From positions 1 through 40,580 of the forward strand of contig JAILRP010000099.1 in NCBI GenBank assembly GCA_024698075.1: a stretch of 40,580 nucleotides of DNA. Direction: 5' to 3'. Below the pieces are notes generated by a model that saw nothing but the letters and a program-made list of their open reading frames with translations, ran no database searches and had not been told where the DNA came from. Shown here piece by piece: positions 16,409 to 24,975 of the stretch; position 1 is the first letter of the stretch, and every line of letters starts with the position of its first letter. A program made the translations under genes and the position numbers. Source of the stretch: Lachnospiraceae bacterium (GTDB taxonomy: Bacteria > Bacillota > Clostridia > Lachnospirales > Lachnospiraceae).

Positions 16409-18214
16409 TCAGGGTATATCAAGCTTCAGTACTTCGAAGTCTTCCGATTTTCCTTTGAGCTTTACGCTGTTTCCGAGGGATGTGCATCCGTACCTTCCTT
16501 TCAGTCCGTCGGCCACCGCACGGCTTATATATACCGTTCCGGCCGGGGCGTTTGCCTCAAGCCTTGCTGCCGTGTTGACCGTATCTCCGATCGCGGTGTA
16601 GTCCATGTGCCTCTCAGCACCCATATTTCCGACAACCGCGGGACCGAAGTGCACCCCGACTCCGACGTTCAGCTCTTCCCCGGTCTCCTCGACAAGCTCG
16701 CGCGAAACTTCTGCGGCACCTTTTACTATCTCGGCCGCGGTCTTTACGGCGCTGCCTATGCTGTCATCATTTTCAAGGGGAGCACCCCAGAACGCCATCA
16801 TCGCATCACCTACGAACTTATCAAGCGTTCCTCCGTTTCGTTCAACGCATCCGCTCGCCATCGTAAGGTACCTGTTAAGGATATGTACGACCTTTTCGGG
16901 AGAAAGGCGCTCGGACATCGAAGTAAATCCCCTCACATCCACGAACAGCACCGCTATGTCGCAGAGTTTTCCTCCGAGCGAGAGATTTTCGGGCCCGGCC
17001 TTCAGTATCTCCCCGACGATCTCGGGAGCAACATACCGCTCGAAAGTCCGCGTAATCTGCTGCTTTTCGATGACGGACAGGACATACCTGCTGCCCGCCG
17101 ATACGAGATATGCGGCAAGCACTCCGAACGGTATCCACAGGATATGCACGACATATCCGAACGTATAGAGCATGTACGCCATGCCTATGGACGCGGCTGT
17201 AAGGAGAACTGCCGCAGCCGTTGAATATTTCAGGCTCATTTTCTTAAAGAGCACGTAAGCGGCTGCGGTGATGATAAACAGGATTAGGGCCTGCGGCGCA
17301 TTTCCGGCTTCCTTCTTGTAATCTCCGTCAAGAATGGCCCTAACGGCATTTGCCTGGTATTCCACCCCGTACATCTGAGCCGACCGGTCGATGGCGGTAA
17401 AGAACGCATCCTGAAGCCCGATGGCGTAAGGCCCTATGAACACGATCTTCCCGGCATATTCGTCCGGATTAAGCCTCCCGTGGATAAGATCGGTTATCGA
17501 ATACCCGTCGTAAAATCCCCCGGGAAGCGCGGAATATGACAGGTAAAAGCCTGCGTTCCCACCGGGCGGCGCATCGATCTTACGTCCGTTTTCCTCTGCA
17601 TACAGCTCCGCAGCCTTATAAGCCATCGAGTACACCTTTGTGCCATCCGCTTCTATATATAAAAGCGCATGGCGGAGTATACCGTCGGTATCGCACATCG
17701 CGTTGATGTGGCCCTGGATGGTGGCATCCTTCAGTTTTTCATAGGGAAGTGAATATTCGAACACATGTGAATGATCGTAACGGAGCCTGCCGTTCTCACC
17801 GGGGACAGCGGCGGTTCCGATCATCGCATAGCTTGCGGTGATGACATTGCCAAGCCGTGATGCCGCATCGGCGAGGTGCGTGTCCGCTCCGGGATCTGAT
17901 GTTCCCGTATAGAGTGTGTCGATCGCCACGACAGCCGGTTTTTCGGAAGGCTCGGCGGAAAATGCCTCAAGTGCCGAGGCCATGATGTTCCTGTCCCAGG
18001 TATTGTAAGGCCCGAGCTCCTCGAGGGCCTTATCATCTATGCCGATCACCACGATGTCACCGGGAACTGCCCGGGGATGCTGATAGATCCCGTCCATAGC
18101 CCTTTTGTCTATGGCATCAAATGCATTCCATCCCCATGCGACGAGGCAGACTGCAAGTGCAAGAGCTGCCGGCAGGATGGCGACTTTTACAGAAGTGAAT
18201 TTCTTTATGTTCAT
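16409..18214 (-). CDS. CHASE2-domain class III nucleotide cyclase
   Basis: 601-residue membrane cyclase that would make cAMP (or cGMP) from ATP or GTP. An N-terminal helix (about 11-29) is followed by an extracytoplasmic CHASE2 sensor (about 35-295), three helices (about 308-375) and the cytoplasmic catalytic domain (about 415-590). Catalytic residues are complete: metal ligands D426 (VDVRGF) and D470 (FVGD), base-selecting K466 (TLDK) and D544 (IGD; T540 upstream), transition-state N547 and R551. The Lys/Asp pattern favours ATP. The ATG overlaps the MATE stop by four bases. CHASE2 cyclases are often neighbours of FecR-domain genes, as here. I saw no cAMP receptor in the window. Confidence 0.93.
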   Translation of the reverse strand: MNIKKFTSVKVAILPAALALAVCLVAWGWNAFDAIDKRAMDGIYQHPRAVPGDIVVIGIDDKALEELGPYNTWDRNIMASALEAFSAEPSEKPAVVAIDTLYTGTSDPGADTHLADAASRLGNVITASYAMIGTAAVPGENGRLRYDHSHVFEYSLPYEKLKDATIQGHINAMCDTDGILRHALLYIEADGTKVYSMAYKAAELYAEENGRKIDAPPGGNAGFYLSYSALPGGFYDGYSITDLIHGRLNPDEYAGKIVFIGPYAIGLQDAFFTAIDRSAQMYGVEYQANAVRAILDGDYKKEAGNAPQALILFIITAAAYVLFKKMSLKYSTAAAVLLTAASIGMAYMLYTFGYVVHILWIPFGVLAAYLVSAGSRYVLSVIEKQQITRTFERYVAPEIVGEILKAGPENLSLGGKLCDIAVLFVDVRGFTSMSERLSPEKVVHILNRYLTMASGCVERNGGTLDKFVGDAMMAFWGAPLENDDSIGSAVKTAAEIVKGAAEVSRELVEETGEELNVGVGVHFGPAVVGNMGAERHMDYTAIGDTVNTAARLEANAPAGTVYISRAVADGLKGRYGCTSLGNSVKLKGKSEDFEVLKLDIP

Positions 18215-19980
18215 ATGCGCACCGTCAGGACATTGAGTCCGAGCATGTTCTTGTACTCGGTCCTGTCCGTGAGCTTATATATCATGCGTATCCCGATGTT
18301 CTTCGTGATATCCTCGGGATCGGTCATGTTCCTTCTTTCCGCCGGATCAAAAGGCACGCAGTCATCCTTTATGCGCAGGATCACATCCTCGTCTTTCCTG
18401 ACGACGCGTATGTCCACGCTATGGTCCCTGCTATCCTTCGAAAATCCGTGCATTACGACATTGCCGGCCATTTCCTCAAGGAACAGGCCCGCATAATATG
18501 AACGTTTCCTGTCTATGCCGCGACCGCTGCAGAAGTCCTGTACTTCCTTAGCCACACTGACAACATCCTCGATAGATCTTACCGTAATGTCCATGCGCTG
18601 ATCTTCCGAGACTCCGAACCCCTCCGGAATGACCATCAGTTCCTCCATGTTCCTCGGTATCTTTCCCGTCTTTATGATCGGGTACAGTCCGACGATGACC
18701 GTTGTTACGACTCCGTTGAGGACATTCGCGATATATACGCTGTTCATTCCCATCCTCGGTATGAGAAGTGCGGTAAAGCCTGCCACGCTTATGACTCCGT
18801 CAAAGACCGACAGAAGATGTACGAGTATCTGCTTGCCGGAAGCCTGTGCATACACGGTAAAGTGCATGCAGATGATGCTGAGCGGCATGCACAGGGGCAG
18901 TATCCTAAAGCCCCAGACGGTCATCATATATACCGGATCGGAGGGATCCCTGTAATACATCATGGTAAGGAATTTCGAGCTTAAGATAATGGCCAGGCTT
19001 ATGGCAGACATAAGAGGCAGGAATCTGCGGAACATGTTGCGCATGACATCGGTGAGTGTCTGCTTGTCCTCCTCGCCTATGCTGATGCTGATCAGCATCC
19101 TCGATACGGCCATCATGCCTCCCGGGACTGCCCATGCCAGACGAAGAAGGCTGTCTGATGCGGTAAATGCCGACACTCCCTCATTTCCGACATACACAAG
19201 CAGAAGCTCGTTTACGATCAGGCCTCGTAAGGTCTGGTAGCCGTAGCTGGCCGCCCCCGGAATACCGATCTTGACTATCTGCAGGGTCTCATCCCATCTG
19301 ACATTCCGCGAAAAGAGTCTGAGCTCACTTTGGGGCGAAAAGAAATATACGACCTGGACAAGGAAAAATGCCCATGCTCCAATTGAGGCCGCTAGAGCAA
19401 GTCCGAACGCCTCCATGTGAAGCTTGGCGACAAACAGGAAGTTTAAGGATACGTTCACGGCAAGGAAAACAAAGCTTGCCACGGTCGTCCTTGAAGCCTT
19501 GTTTTCTATGGAAAGGAACGCCGCAAGCTGGTTTCCGAGAAAGATCGGCAGTATCCCGACCGCCTGTCCTATTATATATCTGTTGAAAAGAGCCCTGACG
19601 GCGGCATCCCCCGTCATCACTCCCGTCAGGTCAAAAAATCCCGCGATCAGGAATATGGTAATGAAAAATGCCGCAATGCATACCCCCAGAAGGTTTCCGA
19701 GTGAGAAGACATTCTGCACCTTATCATCTTCGTCCCTTCCCATATATTTGCCGCACAGTATCGTGGCACCTCCGACGAGCATCGTGCTGATGGCATAGAC
19801 AAACATGTTTATCGGGCCGTAAAGTCCGACGGCTGTCATGGCATCTGTCCCGACAAAATTCGTCGCAAACAGGCCGGAGACAATGGCATTTATCGACCCC
19901 GTCAGTGCAAGGAATATCTGCATTGGCAGAAGCCTGAAAAGGAGTCTTGATGTCAGCTTCATATTTGAACGTGAATTCAT
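18211..19980 (-). CDS. MATE-type transporter fused to an RsbW-like kinase domain
   Basis: 589 residues. Positions 1 to about 440 form a 12-helix MATE-family transporter. Positions about 465-589 form a GHKL ATPase of the RsbW/anti-sigma serine-kinase type: N-box LEEMAGNVVMHGF (501-513, N507), DDCVPFDP (539-546), NIGIRMIYKL (561-570) and the terminal LNVLTVRI strand. The usual glycine of DxGxPF is replaced (D540-C541-V542-P543). Known RsbW-like kinases phosphorylate STAS-domain antagonists; none is encoded here. GGAGG lies six bases before ATG 19980. It is the middle gene of the FecR/MATE/cyclase operon. The fusion suggests that transport or membrane state controls a partner-switching kinase, which is inference. 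Confidence 0.88.
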   Translation of the reverse strand: MNSRSNMKLTSRLLFRLLPMQIFLALTGSINAIVSGLFATNFVGTDAMTAVGLYGPINMFVYAISTMLVGGATILCGKYMGRDEDDKVQNVFSLGNLLGVCIAAFFITIFLIAGFFDLTGVMTGDAAVRALFNRYIIGQAVGILPIFLGNQLAAFLSIENKASRTTVASFVFLAVNVSLNFLFVAKLHMEAFGLALAASIGAWAFFLVQVVYFFSPQSELRLFSRNVRWDETLQIVKIGIPGAASYGYQTLRGLIVNELLLVYVGNEGVSAFTASDSLLRLAWAVPGGMMAVSRMLISISIGEEDKQTLTDVMRNMFRRFLPLMSAISLAIILSSKFLTMMYYRDPSDPVYMMTVWGFRILPLCMPLSIICMHFTVYAQASGKQILVHLLSVFDGVISVAGFTALLIPRMGMNSVYIANVLNGVVTTVIVGLYPIIKTGKIPRNMEELMVIPEGFGVSEDQRMDITVRSIEDVVSVAKEVQDFCSGRGIDRKRSYYAGLFLEEMAGNVVMHGFSKDSRDHSVDIRVVRKDEDVILRIKDDCVPFDPAERRNMTDPEDITKNIGIRMIYKLTDRTEYKNMLGLNVLTVRI

Positions 19981-20024
19981 TTAATACCTCCTATGCAGCA
20001 CGGTATCTTACCCGTCCCTGCCTA

Positions 20025-21368
20025 CTAATGCTGCCTGAATACCGGTTTGGGCTTTTCCTCGGAGCCTCCGTCATCCGAATAAGGATCCGGCTCATCGGAT
20101 TTGTTCTTATCAGCATTAAGCCATACCCAGCTCGGAACAGGCTCCGGGGTCGGTGTTGCTGTAGGTGTCGGAAGGAATGTCATCCTCCCTTCCTTCCTGC
20201 CGTACTGCAGGTAATGAGACAGGAGCGCCATTGCGTCATTTCCGTACTGTGCTGAAACATCGGGATACACAGTTCCGTAAAAGCCGGGATCGAACACGGT
20301 CCCGTCATTAAGTATCAAGATGCCTGTCGTGGGATCCTTTGAAGCGACGGCTTTCATTGCCGATGCATACTGATCCTCATCGGGAGATGAAGCATCTTCT
20401 CCGCCCGCTTCATCGGAACCGCTTTCCGAACCGGATGCATCCGGTTCAGCCGGCGTTTCTTCGGAAGCATCAGCAGATGCCTTATCCGGCTCCGTCTTAC
20501 CGTCAGACTGCTGCCTCGGCCCGCTTCCTCCTCCGGAAGGGTCTGTATCATCAGGACCGTCTTCGTCCGTGGGATTTTCGGCAGCTGCCGGCTCATCCTT
20601 CACAAGGCCGAGTATCCACGGCTTATCCCATTGTGTTTCCGAAACGACCTTGTCGAGAAGGACCATATCCTCCCTCAGCCGCTCGAGCACAAACTCTGAA
20701 AGCTGGCGTTCTATTATGCTCTCAAGACGGAATTCTATGCTGTCAACTTTTCTGTCGTTGTACAGGTAGACTGTGATCTTCTCGCCCGCATGCACATCGA
20801 TCTCCTTGACCTCGCCGGTTGTCGGATTAGTTCCGATGACATGCACCACTCCGTCACTTATGATGAGGCCTTCCTGCCCGTTCTCGGCAAAGACATAACC
20901 GGAAGTACCCCTTATCCCAACAACCATCGTGGAAGTACGTATGTCAAACGCCTCATCATCGGTAAGCGGACGGCTGACATCAAAGAACAGGCTTCCGCTC
21001 TCTAAGCTCAGGTCAAGCTTCCTGCCCTTCTGCCTAAACTCAGCCAGGCTGTTTTCGTTGAGCGTGACTATCTTGGCGTCATCAAGCCCAATGGAAACAA
21101 GGCTTGCCTCCTTGGTCTCGAGGCTGTTTCCGCTCTTTAAGCGGAGATTCTCCCTGACGGTCGCATCCTTTCCGCCGTCCTTTAACAGGACCGTTCCCTC
21201 GATCCGCAGTATCCTCATGGTCGTTGCCGTGATGCCCTGCGAAAATATAAAAGCGAGGACTAAAACAACAAGAGCAATAAATGCCAGAACTGCCAGCAGG
21301 ATCTTCTTCTTTCGGCCCGCGTCTTTTTCCGTTCCGGCCGATCCGTTTTTTGAAGTATTATCATCCAT
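20025..21368 (-). CDS. Membrane-anchored FecR-domain protein
   Basis: 447 residues: a short cytoplasmic lysine-rich start, one transmembrane helix (about 23-43), an extracytoplasmic FecR beta domain (about 76-195, including VVGIRGTSG near 149-157), a helical segment, an acidic low-complexity stretch (260-332), then a compact motif with VFDPGFYGTVYPD and HYLQYGRKEGR (358-395) and a TPTATPTPEP linker. There is no sigma factor nearby, so this is not a Fec-type regulator. ATG 21368 is preferred because GGTGG lies five bases before it; ATG 21380 and TTG 21407 are in frame without a ribosome site. It is the first gene of the operon, 44 bases before the MATE fusion, and probably a ligand-binding partner for the CHASE2 cyclase. 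Confidence 0.88.
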   Translation of the reverse strand: MDDNTSKNGSAGTEKDAGRKKKILLAVLAFIALVVLVLAFIFSQGITATTMRILRIEGTVLLKDGGKDATVRENLRLKSGNSLETKEASLVSIGLDDAKIVTLNENSLAEFRQKGRKLDLSLESGSLFFDVSRPLTDDEAFDIRTSTMVVGIRGTSGYVFAENGQEGLIISDGVVHVIGTNPTTGEVKEIDVHAGEKITVYLYNDRKVDSIEFRLESIIERQLSEFVLERLREDMVLLDKVVSETQWDKPWILGLVKDEPAAAENPTDEDGPDDTDPSGGGSGPRQQSDGKTEPDKASADASEETPAEPDASGSESGSDEAGGEDASSPDEDQYASAMKAVASKDPTTGILILNDGTVFDPGFYGTVYPDVSAQYGNDAMALLSHYLQYGRKEGRMTFLPTPTATPTPEPVPSWVWLNADKNKSDEPDPYSDDGGSEEKPKPVFRQH

Positions 21369-21419
21369 ATCATCCACCATATATGATGCAGTGACGAAAA
21401 AACACAAGTATCAAATAAT

Positions 21420-21449
21420 ATTTTACCACCCGGATGGCAGACGGCGCAA
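21420..21449 (-). promoter_or_regulatory. Candidate promoter of the FecR operon
   Basis: On the minus strand TTGCGC (21449-21444), 18 bases, then TAAAAT (21425-21420), about 50 bases before the FecR start. The match is moderate. Confidence 0.5.
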
Positions 21450-21504
21450 TAAATAACCGTATTTTAGCCCTTTTTAGTCCCTTCTGTTATTTTGTGATTT
21501 TTTG

Positions 21505-21513
21505 TGTTATAAT
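21505..21513 (+). promoter_or_regulatory. Extended -10 promoter of the MBL/GAF-HD-GYP pair
   Basis: TGTTATAAT is a perfect extended -10, roughly 85 bases before the MBL start, and divergent from the FecR promoter. No strong -35 is seen. Confidence 0.55.
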
Positions 21514-21604
21514 CCTTTTTGGTCCAAAAAATGCCTGCTGGTTTCCGGACGGGCTGATCGGACCGTGAAAGCATCAGATCGGCATACAGTCAATGAGGAT
21601 AATT

Positions 21605-22384
21605 ATGAAGATAACGATACTTGGCGCACGGGGATCGATCCCCGTTGAAGGAAAAGAATATACGGAATTCGGAGGTGCAACGAGCTGCGTAATGGTCGAG
21701 GCAGGCGGCACGGTCATATTCCTTGATGCGGGAACCGGCATAGTAAATGCGCCGGCAGTCGCCGGTCCGGTTTCGGTGCTCATCACGCATCCGCATATAG
21801 ACCATCTTATCGGCCTTCCGTTTTTTAGGAATCTGAACTTAAAAGACGGACGGGTGGACATATATGCAATACCCCGGATGGGACGCGGAGCACGCGATCA
21901 GGTAACGGCTTTCATATCAGGGCCCCTCTGGCCGTGCACTCCCGAAGACTATCCCGCCGACATCAGGTTTTACGACATGGAAACCCCCGTCGTCATAGGA
22001 GACGTAAAGATCACCTCCACAGAGTCGAACCACCCGGGAGGAAGCACCGTGTTCCGTCTCGAACATGAAGGCAGGTCATTAGTATATGCCAGCGACTACG
22101 AGCACTCCGCAGACACGGATGAATCACTGATAAAGTTTGCGGCTTCAGCTGATCTTCTGTTCTATGACGGTCAGTACACCGAGGCGGAATATGACTCCAA
22201 AAAAGGTTACGGCCATTCCGTCCCCGGACACGGAGTAAAGATAATGGAACGGTCAGGAGCGGGCATGCTCCGGATAGTCCACCATGATCCGCGCCACACG
22301 GACGAGATGCTGAAAGATATGGAAGACAAGATAAGCACAGATAAAATATCATTTGCCAGGCAGGGAGAAGTAATATGGATTTAA
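21605..22384 (+). CDS. Metallo-beta-lactamase-fold hydrolase
   Basis: 259-residue MBL-fold enzyme. Zinc-site motif THPHIDHLIG gives H62, H64, D66 and H67; further ligands lie in ASDYEH and in the C-terminal VHHDPRHTDEML string. The fold groups with RNase Z/PhnP-like phosphodiesterases, so hydrolysis of a phosphodiester, possibly a cyclic nucleotide, is plausible but unproven. ATG 21605 is favoured over 21593 because GAGG lies six bases before it. The stop overlaps the start of the GAF-HD-GYP gene by ten bases, and the pair faces the CHASE2-cyclase operon. Confidence 0.85.
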   Translation: MKITILGARGSIPVEGKEYTEFGGATSCVMVEAGGTVIFLDAGTGIVNAPAVAGPVSVLITHPHIDHLIGLPFFRNLNLKDGRVDIYAIPRMGRGARDQVTAFISGPLWPCTPEDYPADIRFYDMETPVVIGDVKITSTESNHPGGSTVFRLEHEGRSLVYASDYEHSADTDESLIKFAASADLLFYDGQYTEAEYDSKKGYGHSVPGHGVKIMERSGAGMLRIVHHDPRHTDEMLKDMEDKISTDKISFARQGEVIWI

Positions 22385-23832
22385 TAAACCGGGACGTTTC
22401 AGTTGACAGCTTGATCAAGATCGCTCTCGACCTGAGCGCCGAAAAAAATTTTAACGTACTCATGCAGAAGATCCTGTCGGAAGCCATGAGGATATGCCGC
22501 TGTGATGCCGGCACGGTCTACATCGCCGAGAAGGATCACCTTGATTTTTACACGGTATGCACCAGATCAAAGGGAATACTCCTCGGCAAGAGCGACAACG
22601 CTGACCTCATGCCGCCCGTGCCGCTTGACAGGCGCCACGTATGTGCGTGTGCCGTGATGGATAACAGGAAGATCAACATACCGGATATCTACAGTTCGAA
22701 GGAATATGATTTTGCCGGCGCCCAAAGATACGATTCTATGAACGGCTACAAAACGGTGTCGATGCTCGTCATCCCGATGGAAGACGAAAAGGGAAAAGTC
22801 ATCGGCGTTCTGCAGCTGATCAACGCCCTCGATGAAGAAGGCCGCATCATCCCATTCGATAAATGCTATGAAACCATTGTTTCGGCACTTGCAAGCCTTG
22901 CCGCAGTCTCGATCAACAACCACAGGCTCGCCGAGACCGTGACCGGCATCCTTCACTCATTCGTGTCGGTAATGGTAGACGCGATCGACACAAGAAGCTC
23001 CTACAACGCCAACCACACAAGGAGCATGGCAAAATATGCCAAAAAATTCGTAAACTGGCTGAACAGCACGGACAACACATGGAAGTTCGAAGAAGAAAAA
23101 AAGGACCCTTTCTTTATGAGCGTATGGCTCCATGACATCGGAAAACTGCTCGTGCCTCTTGAGGTGCTTGACAAGCCCGACCGGCTCGGGAGGCTTCGCG
23201 ACGGCATAAAGAGCAAGCTTGAAATGACTAAGCTTTCCTGCGAACTTCAGAAGGCACAGGACCCCGGCAGCGCCGAAAAATACTCAGCCAAGGTTGATGC
23301 CCTGAATAAAGCCTGGGATCTTATCGACAGCGCAAACAGAGCTTCCTTTGTCGACGATGCAACGATACATGAACTTGAGGAGTGTGCCGGCATACCCTGC
23401 ATCACCGCGTACGGAAAGAGCGAGCCGCTCCTTAACAGCGATGAACTCGATGCCATCACGGTGCAGAAGGGAACGCTTACCGCAAGTGAACGCGAGAAAG
23501 TCGAGGAGCATGTAAGCTATACCGCACGGATGCTCGGGAGCATGAGTTTCACCGGAGTTTACGAATCCGTACCCGTCTGGGCAGGCTCGCACCACGAATT
23601 CCTGAACGGGACAGGCTATCCCAACCACCTGACAGCTGACGAGATACCGAAAGAAACACGGCTCATCACGATCATCGACATATACGATGCCCTCACCGCT
23701 GAGGACCGGCCGTACAAGCCTCCGGTGCCTACAGAAAAGGCATTCGAGATACTTGAGGACATGGGACGGGAGGGACGCATAGACACAGAGATCCTTGCCC
23801 TTTTCAAGGAGAGCGGCGCCTGGCGTAAATGA
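22375..23832 (+). CDS. GAF-HD-GYP phosphodiesterase
   Basis: 485 residues, soluble. An N-terminal GAF sensor (about 15-185) is followed by HD-GYP (about 190-480). HD ligands H253-D254 are in WLHDIGKLL, H406-H407 in SHHEFLNGTGYP, and the GYP triad is at 414-416. About 100 residues (265-365) are inserted between the HD motif and the later histidines, longer than in standard HD-GYP domains. A predicted c-di-GMP phosphodiesterase whose activity could be set by a small molecule, such as a cyclic nucleotide, bound to GAF. Translation is probably coupled to the MBL gene (ten-base overlap). Confidence 0.9.
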   Translation: MDLINRDVSVDSLIKIALDLSAEKNFNVLMQKILSEAMRICRCDAGTVYIAEKDHLDFYTVCTRSKGILLGKSDNADLMPPVPLDRRHVCACAVMDNRKINIPDIYSSKEYDFAGAQRYDSMNGYKTVSMLVIPMEDEKGKVIGVLQLINALDEEGRIIPFDKCYETIVSALASLAAVSINNHRLAETVTGILHSFVSVMVDAIDTRSSYNANHTRSMAKYAKKFVNWLNSTDNTWKFEEEKKDPFFMSVWLHDIGKLLVPLEVLDKPDRLGRLRDGIKSKLEMTKLSCELQKAQDPGSAEKYSAKVDALNKAWDLIDSANRASFVDDATIHELEECAGIPCITAYGKSEPLLNSDELDAITVQKGTLTASEREKVEEHVSYTARMLGSMSFTGVYESVPVWAGSHHEFLNGTGYPNHLTADEIPKETRLITIIDIYDALTAEDRPYKPPVPTEKAFEILEDMGREGRIDTEILALFKESGAWRK

Positions 23833-23873
23833 CACGGCGGAAGATCTTTAAATCACAAAATTATAATTTATGT

Positions 23874-23900
23874 TAACTTATTGGGGCTTTATGCCGATAT
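23874..23900 (+). promoter_or_regulatory. Sigma-D (sigma-28) type promoter
   Basis: TAAC (23874-23877), 15 bases, then GCCGATAT (23893-23900) matches the flagellar sigma-D consensus TAAA-N15-GCCGATAT at 11 of 12 positions. It points at the small unknown gene that follows. Confidence 0.6.
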
Positions 23901-23976
23901 AAATAATAGAAAAGGAGAAATGTTCGCAACTGTTAAAGGGAACGGATTCCCGCGCATGCACACGGAGGTAGGCATC

Positions 23977-24237
23977 ATGACAGGATACAGCGGAGAAGAA
24001 TTCAGAAAAATAACGGGAATAGGTTCCATCGGAAGGTCGGGACCCGATTCGGGCGGCTCAGGCGGAATGTACCGTGACAACCGCAGGCAGAAGAAGGACA
24101 GCGGTTTTGCGGACATACTTGCCGAAGAGCGAAGCACACGTCCGGACGGCACTATTTCGGTCAGAAGCACGGGCTACGGACCGAAAGGGCTGCCGCAGAC
24201 AGTCCTGATCAAAATGAAGGATTACACTTTCCAGTGA
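23977..24237 (+). CDS. Small protein of unknown function
   Basis: 86 residues, not recognised. The N-terminus is glycine/serine-rich and looks disordered (RSGPDSGGSGG), then comes a charged helix (KKDSGFADILAEERS) and a beta-like end (TVLIKMKDYTFQ). There is no signal peptide or membrane helix. I chose ATG 23977 for its GGAGG site eight bases upstream. The frame is open further back: ATG 23920, two bases after AAAGGAG, would give 105 residues. A sigma-D-like promoter upstream hints at a role tied to motility or its regulon. A bidirectional terminator follows. Confidence 0.7.
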   Translation: MTGYSGEEFRKITGIGSIGRSGPDSGGSGGMYRDNRRQKKDSGFADILAEERSTRPDGTISVRSTGYGPKGLPQTVLIKMKDYTFQ

Positions 24238-24250
24238 ACATCATATTATA

Positions 24251-24291
24251 AAAAAGCGGCCGGATGATCAGTTTCCGGCCGTTCTCTTTTC
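24251..24291. terminator. Bidirectional terminator
   Basis: The arms CGGCCGGA (24257-24264) and TCCGGCCG (24274-24281) have an A-run before and a T-rich run (TTCTCTTTTCT) after, so it can stop transcription from both the small gene (+) and the cyclase-fold gene operon (-). Confidence 0.8.
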
Positions 24292-24302
24292 TATTATCCC
24301 GC

Positions 24303-24956
24303 CTAAATATCCTTTGCAAGAACACGTGCCGGGCATCCGTCAGAACCTTTCACTTTGAGCGGAAGTGCCACAAGCTCATATTCCTTTCCGTTTTCCATAA
24401 AATCAGTGTTACACAGATATTCGACGATCAGGACACCATTCTTTAAGAGCATAACATGGTTTGGCGAGTCCGTCTCCCCCTTTTCTTTTATCGCACTTCC
24501 GTCATCGGGGGAAGGCGTGTCGAGCGCCATGACTTTCATCCCTCTCTTTATAAGATATTCCACCGCATCTGTCTCGAAATACGGAAAATCCTTGTAAAAT
24601 CTGTCGGTCTTCCAGTTATGGTACCATCCGAACACGAATATCATCCGCTCGCTCACATCAATTGCTTCTACATCCGAAAGCGTTACCGTGCTGCCGGCTC
24701 CCTTCGATCTCATATCCACCGCAACGGCACGTCCCCACATAAGGTTAACATCAAGGCTTTCCATCGTGATTCCGTCCTCTATGAAATGAAAAGGCGCATC
24801 CATGTGAGTGCCCGAATGCGATCCGAGAACTATGCGGCTGGTGTTTCGCCCCACTTCGGCAAGTCTTCCCATCTGTGTGATCTCAACGGTCTGGTGCCAG
24901 GGCGTTCCGCACGTCGGCATCCCGGTCTCAACGTCAAGCGTCAGGTCATGTATCAT
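24303..24956 (-). CDS. Cyclase-family (KynB-like) metal hydrolase
   Basis: 217 residues with the family signature HSGTHMDAPFHF (metal ligands H47, H51, D53; H57 nearby). Known relatives include kynurenine formamidase, isatin hydrolase and some polyketide cyclases, so hydrolysis of an amide, lactam or lactone is the likely chemistry; I cannot name the substrate. ATG 24956 has GGAGG seven bases before it, while ATG 24962 is too close to that site. It is the last gene of a three-gene operon with an aldolase and a VOC-like protein, 19 bases after the latter. Confidence 0.85.
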   Translation of the reverse strand: MIHDLTLDVETGMPTCGTPWHQTVEITQMGRLAEVGRNTSRIVLGSHSGTHMDAPFHFIEDGITMESLDVNLMWGRAVAVDMRSKGAGSTVTLSDVEAIDVSERMIFVFGWYHNWKTDRFYKDFPYFETDAVEYLIKRGMKVMALDTPSPDDGSAIKEKGETDSPNHVMLLKNGVLIVEYLCNTDFMENGKEYELVALPLKVKGSDGCPARVLAKDI

Positions 24957-24975
24957 GATCATTCCTCCGTTATAC

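Noticed and set aside
23858..23869. AAATTATAATTT palindrome before the sigma-D-like promoter
   Set aside because: It contains only A and T, and such palindromes are expected by chance in AT-rich gaps.
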